NCBI GenBank assembly: GCA_039961735.1
Contig: JABRVX010000001.1
Coordinates: 1-47,718, forward strand
Source of the DNA: Fimbriimonadia bacterium
GTDB taxonomy: Bacteria; Armatimonadota; Fimbriimonadia; Fimbriimonadales; JABRVX01
DNA length: 47,718 bases
Reading direction: 5' to 3'
The notes below the pieces were generated by a model. That model made no database searches. It had not been told where the DNA came from and was given only the letters and a program-made list of their open reading frames with translations. The position numbers and the translations under genes are program-made. Each line of letters opens with the position of its first letter. Position 1 is the stretch's first letter. Below are positions 9,223-18,497 of the stretch, piece by piece.

Positions 9223-11304
9223 ATGAAAGGAACTATCGGTTGTACAGCGGTGCGGACGGCGGCGCTTCTGGTCGCCGCCGTCTTCCTTCCGATCGCCGTC
9301 CCGGCGGACACGCTGGAGCTGAAGGACGGCACGATACTGCAAGGGTGTTATGTCCGAGACGAAGGCATCCGCTACACGGTTTGGGAAAACCTGGAGCAGG
9401 TCGGCAGCCCGCCCAAGGCGATCCCCCGCAGCGCAGTCAAGTCGGTCAAAATCGAGCGTCCCGATGAGTGGGACCTCAAGCCGAACCTGCCCGACCTGAC
9501 CGTGACCTACATCGAGATGAACCCAAAACTCGCTGGCCTGCACGGCAAGGTGAACTACGACGTGTACGGACGGCCCAGCCTAGGCAACTCCCCGCTGATC
9601 CCCGACCTGGGAGACCGCATCTTCATGCAGCCCGAAGAGGCTGCCAAGAACCTGAAGCTCAAGTACAAGCCGGGAGAGGAGATCACGCTTACCGGCCACG
9701 TCCGCAATCTCGGCTTTGCCACCGCGAAGCCGTTCGAGATCGTTTGGCTTATCGACGGGCAAGAGATGAAGCGCGAGCGGTGCCGGCGTGAGCTTAAGGA
9801 GATGGAGGAGTTCACCACGCAGCTCAAATGGCATTGGCGCGACGGCTTTCATGAAGCAACTTTGCGCATTGTCACCGATCAGAAGGAAATCGCTACCATC
9901 AATAACGAGGCCACCGATCCGCTGTGGGCCTTCACCTACTTCTACATCGTTAGCAACGGAAGGGTGAAAGCATGGCACGAGAAGAGAACCGCCTACGGCA
10001 CGTTCTCGTTCGAGGACTTCTACCGGTGGCACCTGGACATCATGAACCTGCTCTTCGCGCACAGCGTGTGGCCGGCCTCGCCCAACGGGATCGTCGCTCG
10101 CGTGCGACTGGACAAGATCTACTATACGGACGACGTGGACCAGGCGATCAAGGACCGCACCTCGCCCGACGGCATCGCCTATGATCAGGGCGGCTGGATA
10201 TGGATTGACGACCAGGACCGCAACAAGAAGTGGGAACCCGCAAGCAAGGAGTGGAGAAACCAGACCGAGTGGTCGCTGCCACACGAGTTAGGCCATCAGC
10301 TCGGCCTGGTGGACTATTACGCTCTCGACTATGGCGGCCACGAGGATCACGTCGCGCCGGACAACGGCGAAAAGGTGACTCACTTCCAAAATCACCCGCA
10401 GACGATGATGCACTGGCACGGACCACACTTGTTCAACGAGGTAGATGCAGGTTATCTGAACATGACCTGGGATAAGCCACGCGGTCACTTCGGCGACTAC
10501 TACTTTGCTATACCGGACGAGAACTTCCTTCGCATTACAGACGTGAACGGATTGGGCGTCCCAGATGCCAAGGTAGAGATCTATCAACGTGGCTGCACGG
10601 TGGACCCAGAGGGGGTTCCTGGCGAGGACCGTGGCGTCAAGTACTTCCCGGTGATCGAGGACGGAGACTTCGGCAAGCCCGTCTCGAAAGACCCCGTGAT
10701 CGTGGGTACCACCGACCGTGAGGGCTATCTGCGCCTGCCGAACCGCCCTGTGATGGAGGTACGGACGCTGAACGGCTTCCATCGCAAGCCCAACCCTTGG
10801 GGCAATATCAACGTGGTGGGTGGCCGCGGCTTGATGCTAGTGAAAGTCACGAAGTACGAGCGACCGGTGTACTTCTGGCTGGAATCTGCCGAATTCGTTC
10901 GTGCGTGGTTTCGTGGCCAGAAAGACCGCTACGTCACGGTTCTTAAGACCCCCTACCGCTCGGTCACATCCCCACTACCACCGGTCCAAGTGAGTGTGGA
11001 TAGACTCGACGAGCACCATGTCAAAGTTACATGGCAGCCATCGCCGGATGTGCGGGAGCAGCACTACTTCGATCGTGCCATCGGCTACCGAGTGTATCGC
11101 CGCATCGGCTACGATGGTCTGAATGATCGCCCTTGGTTCCCGGTCGCGACGGTAGGGCCGAACACCTTCGAGGCGGTGGTTGACCTGAGGGAGTATCCCG
11201 AGGACGTGTACTGGTTCTCGCGCGTCAACCGCTTTGCGGTCACTGCGGTGGGAGACCTGAGCATGGAGAGCGAGTTAGTCGAGGTGCTGTTACCACAGCA
11301 GTAG
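9223..11304 (+). CDS. Secreted zinc metallopeptidase with HELGHQLGLVD motif (693 aa)
   Basis: Residues 1-28 form a signal peptide ending near VPADT. A small beta segment follows (LELKDGTILQGCYV), resembling the SH3-like start of several exported proteins. About 155-230 is a CARDB-like adhesion fold (GEEITLTGHVRNLGFATAKP). The catalytic site is HELGHQLGLVD: His354, Glu355, His358, with Asp364 as third ligand, the HExxHxxGxxD pattern of snapalysin-type metzincins. A carboxypeptidase-regulatory-like beta domain (DVNGLGVPDAKVEIYQRG) and a fibronectin-III-like C-terminus (RVYRRIGYDG) follow. Zinc peptidase activity is inferred. The start at 9223 has AAGGA nine bases upstream. It is divergent from the GH27 gene and shares its architecture with the protein at 25454-27781. 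Confidence 0.8.
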   Translation: MKGTIGCTAVRTAALLVAAVFLPIAVPADTLELKDGTILQGCYVRDEGIRYTVWENLEQVGSPPKAIPRSAVKSVKIERPDEWDLKPNLPDLTVTYIEMNPKLAGLHGKVNYDVYGRPSLGNSPLIPDLGDRIFMQPEEAAKNLKLKYKPGEEITLTGHVRNLGFATAKPFEIVWLIDGQEMKRERCRRELKEMEEFTTQLKWHWRDGFHEATLRIVTDQKEIATINNEATDPLWAFTYFYIVSNGRVKAWHEKRTAYGTFSFEDFYRWHLDIMNLLFAHSVWPASPNGIVARVRLDKIYYTDDVDQAIKDRTSPDGIAYDQGGWIWIDDQDRNKKWEPASKEWRNQTEWSLPHELGHQLGLVDYYALDYGGHEDHVAPDNGEKVTHFQNHPQTMMHWHGPHLFNEVDAGYLNMTWDKPRGHFGDYYFAIPDENFLRITDVNGLGVPDAKVEIYQRGCTVDPEGVPGEDRGVKYFPVIEDGDFGKPVSKDPVIVGTTDREGYLRLPNRPVMEVRTLNGFHRKPNPWGNINVVGGRGLMLVKVTKYERPVYFWLESAEFVRAWFRGQKDRYVTVLKTPYRSVTSPLPPVQVSVDRLDEHHVKVTWQPSPDVREQHYFDRAIGYRVYRRIGYDGLNDRPWFPVATVGPNTFEAVVDLREYPEDVYWFSRVNRFAVTAVGDLSMESELVEVLLPQQ

Positions 11305-11320
11305 CGTGCATTCTCTAGGT

Positions 11321-11350
11321 CGGCGGACGCTCTTTTCTGGACATCCGCCG
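11321..11350 (+). terminator. Possible terminator hairpin after the metallopeptidase gene
   Basis: CGGCGGA and TCCGCCG form a 7-bp stem around a 16-nt loop, 17 nt after the stop at 11304. There is no clear T-tract after the stem, so a Rho-independent terminator is only possible. Confidence 0.3.
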
Positions 11351-11418
11351 ATGCATTTCGCCCCGTCTGCGTTGCACGTGCCTTGCCGTGCGTGGTACCG
11401 TCTATAGGGTGGATCCGC

Positions 11419-12408
11419 ATGCCATTACTGCTAACTAGAGCCGACGTGGAGCGGTGCCTCTCCATGGGAGCCGCAATCGAGGCCGTCGAGATGGGCTTTC
11501 GCCGTCTCTCGGCAGGCGAAGTGGTCATGCCGCAACGCACCGTAACGCCCGTGGTAGCACACGATGGGACACTCCTGTGCATGCCTGCCTACGTAGAGTC
11601 TCAGCCGGAGGTGTTATGCGTCAAGGTGGTCACGGCGTACGGGCAGAACATCGCCAGGCACTCCGAGGCGCCAGTGCAAGGAGTCGTTCTGTTGCACCGC
11701 CCGGAGACCGGAAGGTTGATTGCCATCATCGAGGCCGAATACCTGACTGCTGTGCGCACCGGGGCAGCCGGCGGAGTTGCTGCGAAAGTCCTGGCATGTG
11801 CAGATGCCACGGTTGCCACCGTTTTCGGTGTGGGGGCGCAAGCGCGGACTCAGTTGATTGCTCTATCCGTCGTTCGACCATTGCGGAGTGTTTTCGTGCT
11901 GTCCAAGCATGACCCGCGGACAGACTCGTTCTGCCACGAGATGGCGACACTCCTGGGTTGCAACGTGCTGGCAGCCACGGACCCCGAGGAGGCTGTACGC
12001 CGGTCGGATGTCATCATCACTGCCACCAACGCCACCGAGCCGGTGTTTAGGGGAGAATGGCTGCGTCCAGGCACGCACGTTACGGCGGTCGGCGCGTTCA
12101 CGCGCAGCACTCGTGAGTTGGACTCAGAAACGGTGCGCCGTTCCAAGCTGTATGTGGACCATCGCGCTGCGGCGCTGCTCGAGGCTGGAGATGTTCTGAT
12201 ACCGTTGGGCGAAGGTGCGATCGCTCCGGATCACATCGTGGGGGAAGTCGGCGAGGTTCTACTGGGCCTCGTACCCGGAAGAACACAGGCGGACGAGATC
12301 ACTGTCTTCAAGTCAGTGGGGCTGGCCGTGCAGGATGCGATGGTGGCCAACTCGGTGTATCAGCGGGCCATAGAGTTGGGGCTCGGAACGGAGGTCCCGT
12401 TGGAGTAG
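11419..12408 (+). CDS. Ornithine cyclodeaminase/mu-crystallin family protein (329 aa)
   Basis: NAD(P)-dependent enzyme of the OCD/mu-crystallin family, whose members deaminate ornithine cyclically to proline, or act as alanine, lysine or imino-acid dehydrogenases. Visible family motifs are the N-terminal MPLLLTRADVERCL, substrate-region KVVTAYGQN, EAEYLTAVRTGAAGGVAAK, the dinucleotide-binding VFGVGAQARTQLIAL, and the late GEVGEVLLGLVPGR with KSVGLAVQD. The start at 11419 avoids a 12-codon upstream extension; its ribosome-binding site is weak (AGGGTGG). The serine dehydratase gene follows after 2 nt, so they form an operon, probably for amino-acid catabolism. Which substrate it uses cannot be told from sequence; 'ornithine' is only the family name. 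Confidence 0.85.
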   Translation: MPLLLTRADVERCLSMGAAIEAVEMGFRRLSAGEVVMPQRTVTPVVAHDGTLLCMPAYVESQPEVLCVKVVTAYGQNIARHSEAPVQGVVLLHRPETGRLIAIIEAEYLTAVRTGAAGGVAAKVLACADATVATVFGVGAQARTQLIALSVVRPLRSVFVLSKHDPRTDSFCHEMATLLGCNVLAATDPEEAVRRSDVIITATNATEPVFRGEWLRPGTHVTAVGAFTRSTRELDSETVRRSKLYVDHRAAALLEAGDVLIPLGEGAIAPDHIVGEVGEVLLGLVPGRTQADEITVFKSVGLAVQDAMVANSVYQRAIELGLGTEVPLE

Positions 12409-12410
12409 GT

Positions 12411-13925
12411 ATGAACGCAGTAAGCATCCTGAACGAAGTACTCGGACCTATCATGTTCGGCCCGTCGAGCTCGCACACGGCGGGCAGCTACCACATCGGC
12501 CGGCTGGCCCGCGACCTGCTAGGCGAGCCTCTTCGAACCGCACGAATCGCGTTCGATCCGGCCGGCTCTTACGCACAGCTGTATCGCGAACAGGGGAGCG
12601 ACCGCGCGTTCGTGGCGGGACTGCTGGGGTGGGATATCACCGACGACCGGTTTCACTCTGCTCTGGCAGAAGCCGAGCGCTCGGGAGTCTCCGTGGAATT
12701 CGTGGTCGAGCCGTTGGCGGAGGCGGACCACCCGAATACGGTGGAATTGTCGCTAACTGGTGTTCGTGGCACGACGCTCCACGTGGTAGCTCGTTCCATA
12801 GGTGGTGGCGCAATCGAGATCGTACGACTGAACGGGATGCCGATACTACTGCGTGGCGATGCGAACGCCTGCATACTACTGCCAAAGGCAGGTACCGTGC
12901 AGAACGTAATCGAGATGCTGCGGGCGCAGGGAGTCGAGCATGTAGCATCCAGCGAGCCGCTCCTGATAGCGGCGATGGAGGGAAGGGAGCAACCTAAGAT
13001 TCCGGATGAGGTCCTCGAGGATGTGTGGACCGTACGAGCCATCTTCTACCCTCGCCTCGGTTCGCCGCCGTGGCGGTCGTCAGCCGAGCTGCTAGCGCGT
13101 GGAGGCGAAAGGCTGGGCGAATCGGGCCTGTTCTACGAATGCGCGGTGCTGGGCCTGGACGAGCAACGCGTGCTGGCGGAAGTGTTGCGCCGCTACGATG
13201 TCATGCGCGAGTCGGTACACACGGGTCTGTGCGATGAAGACCTAAGCATGCAACTCCTTCGCCCCGTGGCTGGGGCGATGATGAAGCACGAGCACGCCGG
13301 AGCGCTGCCGGTAGGCGGCCTGCACGCGCGCGCGGCTGCCAGGGCGATGGCGGTGATGCATGTCAACGGTGCCATGGGGCGACTCTGTGCTGCTCCCACC
13401 GCAGGCTCGGCAGGGGTTCTTCCCGGCGTGTTAGTGACGCTCGAAGAGGAGTGTGGCGTGGATCGGGAACGTATCGCACTCGGACTGCTTGCTGCAGGAG
13501 CGGTCGGAGTGGTGATCGCGGAACGTGCCACTTTCGCCGCAGAGGTGGCCGGTTGTCAGGTCGAGATCGGTGCTTCGGGCGCCATGGCAGCCGCGGCGGT
13601 GGTGGACATCTTCGGTGGCTCCGCACGCCAAGCGTGTGATGCAGCCGCGATCTCGCTTCAGAACACGATGGGGATGGTATGCGACTTGGTGCAGGGCATC
13701 GTGGAGATACCCTGCCACACACGCAATGCCGTCGCTGCATCCAGCGCCTTCGTCTGCGCGGATCTCGTGATGGCAGGCTACCAGAACCCGGTGTCTCTCG
13801 ACGAAACGGTGGATGCCGTCTACGCGGTCGGGAAGATGCTGCCGCCGGAGCTACGCTGCACATCGAAGGGAGGGCTGGCCGTCACACCCTCCGCAAAAAA
13901 CCTGCGACGGTTGCGTGTGCTGTGA
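12411..13925 (+). CDS. sdaA: L-serine dehydratase, fused beta and alpha subunits (504 aa)
   Basis: Iron-sulfur L-serine deaminase, converting L-serine to pyruvate and ammonia. The beta-domain signature MFGPSSSHTAGSYHIGRLA is at residues 15-33. The alpha domain has KHEHAGALPVGGLHARAAA, CAAPTAGSAGVLPG, GCQVEIGASGAMAAAA, and CDLVQGIVEIPCHTRN. These contain the conserved cysteines that hold the [4Fe-4S] cluster. Both domains lie in one polypeptide, as in E. coli SdaA and unlike the split sdaAA/sdaAB of Bacillus. The start at 12411 has GGAG five bases upstream, overlapping the previous gene's end. It converges on the URO-D gene with only 3 nt between stops. With the OCD-like gene it suggests that amino acids feed central metabolism. 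Confidence 0.92.
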   Translation: MNAVSILNEVLGPIMFGPSSSHTAGSYHIGRLARDLLGEPLRTARIAFDPAGSYAQLYREQGSDRAFVAGLLGWDITDDRFHSALAEAERSGVSVEFVVEPLAEADHPNTVELSLTGVRGTTLHVVARSIGGGAIEIVRLNGMPILLRGDANACILLPKAGTVQNVIEMLRAQGVEHVASSEPLLIAAMEGREQPKIPDEVLEDVWTVRAIFYPRLGSPPWRSSAELLARGGERLGESGLFYECAVLGLDEQRVLAEVLRRYDVMRESVHTGLCDEDLSMQLLRPVAGAMMKHEHAGALPVGGLHARAAARAMAVMHVNGAMGRLCAAPTAGSAGVLPGVLVTLEEECGVDRERIALGLLAAGAVGVVIAERATFAAEVAGCQVEIGASGAMAAAAVVDIFGGSARQACDAAAISLQNTMGMVCDLVQGIVEIPCHTRNAVAASSAFVCADLVMAGYQNPVSLDETVDAVYAVGKMLPPELRCTSKGGLAVTPSAKNLRRLRVL

Positions 13926-13928
13926 AGT

Positions 13929-15173
13929 TCAGTATTGCTCTGCTAGGCGCTTTGCCACTCGCGTCCACTCTGTGAAGCGCTCTGGCTTGTGCTCGCATGT
14001 GTGTGTGTCCTTCAGCACCATCTCGATCAGGCAGTCCCTCGTCACATCCAGTGTGTGACGGATGTACTTCTCGATGAAGGATAGGTCGAACTCGCCGACC
14101 AAGTGAGACGGCTGCGGCTTCCAAGAAAATATGGCCCGTTTCCCGATACCCTCTGCACACTTGACCACGTCGGCCGATGGCGCCACCGAGATTCGTCGCA
14201 TGCTGGGCAGGCTCAACACGAGGTGCAACTTATCATGCAAGGGATCGCAGCATCCGTATCCGGTCAGTCCGAATGGCTCTAGCAGCGTGCGCTCGTACTG
14301 CCATGCGAACTCCTCGTGCATACGTGGTGAAACGACTGCGAACTCCTGGGTCTCCGCCGATGCCCACATGTCGCAGGGCCGAACTTGCTCCGGATCGTAA
14401 TCGGGGGCCGGTAGGTCCCACGTGTAACCATTTCCTCCGGTCGAGCAATAGGTCTCATCGTTGTTCAGGCTCAGCAGGTTCATTGCCTGATACTGCTCGA
14501 TAAGTTCTCGGTTTCCTCGGGTTAGTAGTGACATGGCTGCGTGTACCATCTCGGGTTGTTCCACCATGTCCACCATCACCTGCTCGAGCCCGCGCAGCTT
14601 AGTGTAGAGGTTCATCATGTGGAACGAGACGTGTGCGATGCCCTTCTGCACGATGTCCAGAATGTCACCGAAGAGATCGTGTGCGATGTCCAAGTCTCGT
14701 GCGCTGCCCTCTTCGTCCACGGTGACCCTCGGCATTCGCAACTTCTCCAGGTCGTCCCAGCTACGTATGACCGGGTCGAACGCCCAGGAACCGCGCTCCA
14801 TCGGGCTGTCGGTCTGACTCGCCTCGAGTCCCCACCCGGTGTCGGTGATACGTTTTCGAACGATCCAGCGTCCCTCACACACGGTGTCGTCGTCGAAGTG
14901 CTCATAGGTGTAGATCCGTGCGCGCAGATTCCACTCCATAGCGCGCGTGGTTTCATCCTCACATGTCAGCGAGGACTGCGGTAGCAGCTCTTCCCACGAG
15001 CCCTCTGGGAACACGAGGATCATGGGGCGCACGCGCTCGAGGCTGTTGTGGCGCGTCCACATATCCCGCCGCTCCTGCATAATCGGCAGCGCGGCGATCT
15101 CTGCCACGCGCTTCGCGAGATCGCGCAGGGTAGCGCGGTCCCGAGCAGAGATGCTAGGTTCGATTGCTGTCAT
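13929..15173 (-). CDS. Uroporphyrinogen decarboxylase-superfamily protein (414 aa)
   Basis: A TIM-barrel protein of the URO-D/corrinoid methyltransferase-like superfamily. It is longer than genuine HemE (about 350 aa) and lacks the HemE N-terminal substrate motif. Recognisable segments are the entry [51 protein letters not shown], and [19 protein letters not shown]. The Cys-Cys and His in GCCDPLHDK and later CEHKPE could bind zinc, as in methyltransferase relatives. Such proteins are abundant in Armatimonadota and Lentisphaerae and mostly uncharacterised, so I make no heme claim. The start at 15173 has GGAGCGAGGG upstream and overlaps the tdk gene by 20 nt, placing it third in the FmdB-tdk operon. 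Confidence 0.75.
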   Translation of the reverse strand: MTAIEPSISARDRATLRDLAKRVAEIAALPIMQERRDMWTRHNSLERVRPMILVFPEGSWEELLPQSSLTCEDETTRAMEWNLRARIYTYEHFDDDTVCEGRWIVRKRITDTGWGLEASQTDSPMERGSWAFDPVIRSWDDLEKLRMPRVTVDEEGSARDLDIAHDLFGDILDIVQKGIAHVSFHMMNLYTKLRGLEQVMVDMVEQPEMVHAAMSLLTRGNRELIEQYQAMNLLSLNNDETYCSTGGNGYTWDLPAPDYDPEQVRPCDMWASAETQEFAVVSPRMHEEFAWQYERTLLEPFGLTGYGCCDPLHDKLHLVLSLPSMRRISVAPSADVVKCAEGIGKRAIFSWKPQPSHLVGEFDLSFIEKYIRHTLDVTRDCLIEMVLKDTHTCEHKPERFTEWTRVAKRLAEQY

Positions 15174-15816
15174 CGAATAGCCCTCGCTCCTCGTGCACGA
15201 AGGTCTGGTTGCCCGAGGAACGCGAGTAGGTGCGCCTGCGCGGCTTGGGCGCATCGGGTAGTTCATGGCAGTGTCTGCAGCGAGCCTCGTATCGCTCGCT
15301 CGCGCCTATGAGCACGATGGGGTCGTGGTAGGATGCAGGTCGCCCGTCTACCAGCCGCTGAGTGTGGCTTGCAGTGTTACCGCACCGCACACAGATGGCG
15401 CGCAGCTTGACCACTTCGTCGGCTAGGGCAAGCAGCTTCGGCATCGGGCCGAAAGGTTCTCGCCGAAAATCCTGATCCAGTCCTGCCACTAACACCGTCT
15501 TGCCCTTGTCTGCAAGCCTGTTGCACAGGTCTGGCAAGAGCATGTCGAAGAACTGTGCCTCTTCTATTGCTACCACTTCGGTGTCGGGTATCAGTAGCTT
15601 CTCGAGATCGGCGGAGCTGCGGACGGCTATTGCGTTCAGCTTAACCCCTTCGTGGGTGGCAATCTCCGTCTCGGAGTACCGCGTGTCATAGGCGTGCTTG
15701 AACACCTGTACCTTCTTTTTCGCGTACAGCGATCGGCGGATGAGACGTATCAACTCCTCCGATTTGCCCGCAAACATCCCACCGCAGATAACGGTGAGAC
15801 TACCTCGCCGTTTCAC
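15154..15816 (-). CDS. tdk: Thymidine kinase, type II (220 aa)
   Basis: Phosphorylates thymidine to dTMP in the salvage pathway. It shows the P-loop [13 protein letters not shown], the catalytic region [11 protein letters not shown] with its general-base Glu, [12 protein letters not shown], and the lasso/zinc part: [15 protein letters not shown] and a later CRHCHELP, giving four cysteines for a structural zinc. [16 protein letters not shown] is the thymidine-binding lasso segment. The C-terminal ~30 residues are a basic extension beyond the usual end. Translation starts at GTG 15816, overlapping the FmdB stop as GTGA, with GAGG upstream. It is the middle gene of the FmdB-tdk-URO-D operon. Confidence 0.95.
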   Translation of the reverse strand: MKRRGSLTVICGGMFAGKSEELIRLIRRSLYAKKKVQVFKHAYDTRYSETEIATHEGVKLNAIAVRSSADLEKLLIPDTEVVAIEEAQFFDMLLPDLCNRLADKGKTVLVAGLDQDFRREPFGPMPKLLALADEVVKLRAICVRCGNTASHTQRLVDGRPASYHDPIVLIGASERYEARCRHCHELPDAPKPRRRTYSRSSGNQTFVHEERGLFDDSNRT

Positions 15817-16136
15817 AGGTTTTCATCCTCGCCTGCGTCGGTCTCGAGCATCTCCTCCATCTCGTCGGACATGTCGTCATCCAAGGCCTTTCCCATCTCG
15901 CGTGCCAGCTCACGCATCTCGCGAGGGCTCTCTGGCTCGCCCATCGTCTCGATCCGGTCCGCTAGCTCGTCCAAGCGGTCCTCCTCGGAGCGAGCGGGTC
16001 GGAACCGGGACACGGCACGGACGAGGTCGGTCGAGCCGCACTTCGGGCAAGGCTCGACCTGTGAATCGGCGGTCACGCCTAGCAACTGCGAGAAGCGGTG
16101 TCCGCAGCGTCGGCACAAGAACTCGATGAGTGGCAT
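15813..16136 (-). CDS. FmdB-type zinc-ribbon protein (107 aa)
   Basis: The first 40 residues are a CxxC...CxxC zinc ribbon: [15 protein letters not shown], then [16 protein letters not shown], the pattern of the FmdB putative regulatory domain. The remaining ~65 residues are very acidic and helical ([14 protein letters not shown] at the end). FmdB proteins are thought to be small regulators, but their function is unproven. It is first in a tightly packed operon and couples to tdk through a 4-nt GTGA overlap. The 46-nt space to the upstream metallopeptidase stop could hold a promoter, but I see no clear one. Confidence 0.85.
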   Translation of the reverse strand: MPLIEFLCRRCGHRFSQLLGVTADSQVEPCPKCGSTDLVRAVSRFRPARSEEDRLDELADRIETMGEPESPREMRELAREMGKALDDDMSDEMEEMLETDAGEDENL

Positions 16137-16182
16137 AGTCGTGCCTCAGACTACCACGCGCGTCGCCGCCTTCCTCCCCCGT

Positions 16183-17835
16183 CTACGGATCGCCCTGCTT
16201 GCCGAAGTTGATCAGCACGATGTTCAGGTCGGATAGGTCCACGGTGCCATCCCAGTTCAGGTCGCCTTGGTCCGGGCCAAGCCCGAGACTTGTCAACACC
16301 AATGTCAGATCCTCGATGTCCACGGTATTGGTGTAGTTCGCATCGCCGGCAGTAAGCAGCACGCTCAGGTCGATAGACGGTGCAGCTACCACGATGTTGG
16401 GAACGGTCTTGCCTAAGAATGTCTCCCAATAGAGCCATGCGTCGTAGTCCCCGCAGTCGGCAAGCCACGCACTGGTGAAGCGCCTGTCTGCGTTCAACAC
16501 CGGATAGTCCAGATACCGGATCGTCTTGGTCCCGGGGTTGCGTAGCTCCAATCCTCCCATGAATCCGACCGGATTGCCCAGGTAGTACTGCATGTCGACG
16601 GTTCCGGTCACTCGCGCTCGTGTTAGGTTGCATCCGGCCTCGTACTGGATGTAGTACAGGATGCGCTCGATGACACGCGGATGGAACTGCAGCAGAATGT
16701 TCCACATACCGCCGGAGCAAATGTGGCAGTAGCTCATGATGGTGCCGACGAAAGGCGGGTCGTTGCACCCGAGACCACAGGTATCGATCGGCGGATTGTA
16801 CCCATCGTGCGTGTGCAGGGTGCCGAAGTTGTGACCGGTCTCATGTGCGACCACGAACGGGTCCCAATTGCTCCAATGGGGCTCCAGAGACGGATTGAAG
16901 TAGCCATTGAGGTTTGCGCTCAATGCAAACCCCCACCAGGGGTTACATACTACGCCGACCCATGCCACCCCACCACCTAAACTGCGCGCGGACAGAAAGT
17001 GGCCCAGAGCGCGGGGGATGTGCGCCATATTATTGACCCAGTAGTCGCGGTACTGAGATAGCTGGTCTCCCGTGTTAGCCTTGTCCCACGGGTCGTTCGT
17101 CAGCCATAGTCGCAAGTATGTGACGACCAGCCTCGTTTGCACGTCGCGCTCGTAGATGAACGTCATGGCCCCGTACAGCTCTGCAACATAGGCAGCCGCG
17201 CGGGTAGGGTTGTTGGCAAAACGGAGCAGAGTGAACTCGCGGTCCGTCTCCAACGCAATAGATGCGATCCTGGGGCCGACGCTCTCGACCCGTACCCCAT
17301 GGTCGGCATGTAAAGTGGTTTGTGGTGGTATAAGTGCTTCACACGTCCAGTTGCTGGAAGGCTGCGTGGGCAAACTGCGCAGATCGGTAATCGTGGTAAC
17401 CCCGTCCTGAGTAGAGATCATGTGCCGCTCATCGCCGCGGTTGATCCATCCGTTGCTTAGGTGTGGTGACAGGCCCAGATAGACTTCCGAATCCGGTTCT
17501 CCCTGAACCTTTCCGCGCAGCAGCACGACGTCCGGGAAGGGAAGTCTGCGCTCGCCGTCCGGGTACACGGCCACGATCTGCGTGTGCGCGGAGAACACCT
17601 CGAACCGCTGCAACTCCAGGTTGACCTTGCGCCCGGCGTCGAGCGGGAACCCACGCAGAAGCACGAGTCCTTCGGCGCCCTTGAGTGCTCGGTAAGCGAC
17701 CGGGTCGAAGGCCAGCGGGGTGCCCCACTCGGGTCCGGTGCGGTCCGCGAGCCTCAGCGGCGACGGGGCGACCGACACCTGCGCTAAGACCGCCACACTG
17801 AACAGCCAGAGAACCAGAATGCTTAGAGTCCTCAT
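16183..17835 (-). CDS. Secreted metzincin peptidase with C-terminal dockerin-like repeat (550 aa)
   Basis: A zinc endopeptidase of the reprolysin/adamalysin-like (M12B-type) group. Residues 1-20 are a signal peptide (MRTLSILVLWLFSVAVLAQ). The N-terminal ~180 residues look like a prodomain. The catalytic helix is HETGHNFGTLH (His331, Glu332, His335, His341), and the Met-turn is GTIMSYCH, so the full metzincin set is present. The last ~55 residues carry two calcium-loop-like repeats, GDANYTNTVDIEDLTLVL and GDLNWDGTVDLSDLNIVL, a type I dockerin pattern. ATG 17835 is chosen over GTG 17850 because AGGAG lies seven bases upstream. No cohesin is seen in the window, so the dockerin may bind elsewhere or act as an anchor. 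Confidence 0.88.
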   Translation of the reverse strand: MRTLSILVLWLFSVAVLAQVSVAPSPLRLADRTGPEWGTPLAFDPVAYRALKGAEGLVLLRGFPLDAGRKVNLELQRFEVFSAHTQIVAVYPDGERRLPFPDVVLLRGKVQGEPDSEVYLGLSPHLSNGWINRGDERHMISTQDGVTTITDLRSLPTQPSSNWTCEALIPPQTTLHADHGVRVESVGPRIASIALETDREFTLLRFANNPTRAAAYVAELYGAMTFIYERDVQTRLVVTYLRLWLTNDPWDKANTGDQLSQYRDYWVNNMAHIPRALGHFLSARSLGGGVAWVGVVCNPWWGFALSANLNGYFNPSLEPHWSNWDPFVVAHETGHNFGTLHTHDGYNPPIDTCGLGCNDPPFVGTIMSYCHICSGGMWNILLQFHPRVIERILYYIQYEAGCNLTRARVTGTVDMQYYLGNPVGFMGGLELRNPGTKTIRYLDYPVLNADRRFTSAWLADCGDYDAWLYWETFLGKTVPNIVVAAPSIDLSVLLTAGDANYTNTVDIEDLTLVLTSLGLGPDQGDLNWDGTVDLSDLNIVLINFGKQGDP

Positions 17836-17960
17836 CTTCACTCTCCTCACCCTACACTGTACCGCACTTCAGGGGCTTCGTCCAGGCTTGCATGCGGCTG
17901 ATCGAGCAATGCCGGTATCCCGCCAACCGGCGGGCCGATGCATCCGAGCCGGTATGGAGA

Positions 17961-18308
17961 TCACGTCGGGGCTCTCCACTGACGGCCCTCGTCCAACAGC
18001 GCGAGGTAGATGGTCAGTGGTACGTAGTTGGCGACGCTGTTGCCCGTGCCCAGCAGGAAGTCGCCGCCAGGCATGCAAGCATCCAGTGTTGCCCGCACGA
18101 ACAGCTCCTCCGCGCTGCACAGGAACCCCACGTCAATCCCCCCGAGGATCGCGACCCGATCACCGTACGACCGCTTGGCACACTCGGGTGGCAGGATCGT
18201 GTTCTCATAGGAGTGTTTGCCGTCTATCCGTACGTCATCCAGCAGGTCGGGCATGATGGCGCTCACCACACGAGTGCAGGATGTATGGCGCTCGGCGGCA
18301 TGACACAT
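17961..18308 (-). pseudogene. C-terminal fragment of a URO-D-superfamily gene (115 aa)
   Basis: The frame matches only the last third of a uroporphyrinogen-decarboxylase-like protein: IDGKHSYENTILPPECAKR, YGDRVAILGGIDVGFL, and PGGDFLLGTGNSVANYVPL, which is the family's C-terminal barrel edge. The N-terminal two thirds are missing. It nevertheless starts at ATG 18308 with GGAGG eight bases upstream, right after the stop of a small ORF. An internal deletion that joined a gene start to a distant C-terminus would explain this. It may be translated but should not fold into a complete barrel. Alternatively it is a free-standing short gene of unknown role. Confidence 0.6.
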
Positions 18309-18317
18309 CTGCGCCTC

Positions 18318-18497
18318 CTATTCCGTTGGTACCATGTAGGCGAACGTCTCGATTCGCTGCAGATCACGCACCGCAATCTCTAGCATGTCACGGAACAACC
18401 CGCCGTTGCTCCTCGTCTCCCACCAATCGCCGATGCAAGCCCAGAAAGCGGAAGCCTCCAGCCCAAACAGTACCGTCGGCAGATTGTCACAGGTCAC
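18318..18497 (-). CDS. Small hypothetical ORF downstream of GNAT (59 aa)
   Basis: A GTG start at 18497 overlaps the end of the GNAT gene and leads to a 59-residue frame containing LPTVLFGLEASAFWACIGDW and RDMLEIAVRDLQRIETFAY. I do not recognise it. Its stop (18318) is followed at once by GGAGG and the ATG of the URO-D fragment, so the order GNAT, small ORF, fragment looks translationally coupled. It could be a real small gene or the tail of a decayed one. Confidence 0.35.
   Translation of the reverse strand: MTCDNLPTVLFGLEASAFWACIGDWWETRSNGGLFRDMLEIAVRDLQRIETFAYMVPTE

Noticed and set aside
7155-9332. 725-codon reading of the alpha-galactosidase
   Set aside because: It would overlap the divergent metallopeptidase start; GTG 9092 has a ribosome-binding site and signal peptide.
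13363-13863. 166-codon minus-strand frame
   Set aside because: It is antisense to the alpha domain of serine dehydratase; low-complexity Arg/Pro content shows a shadow.
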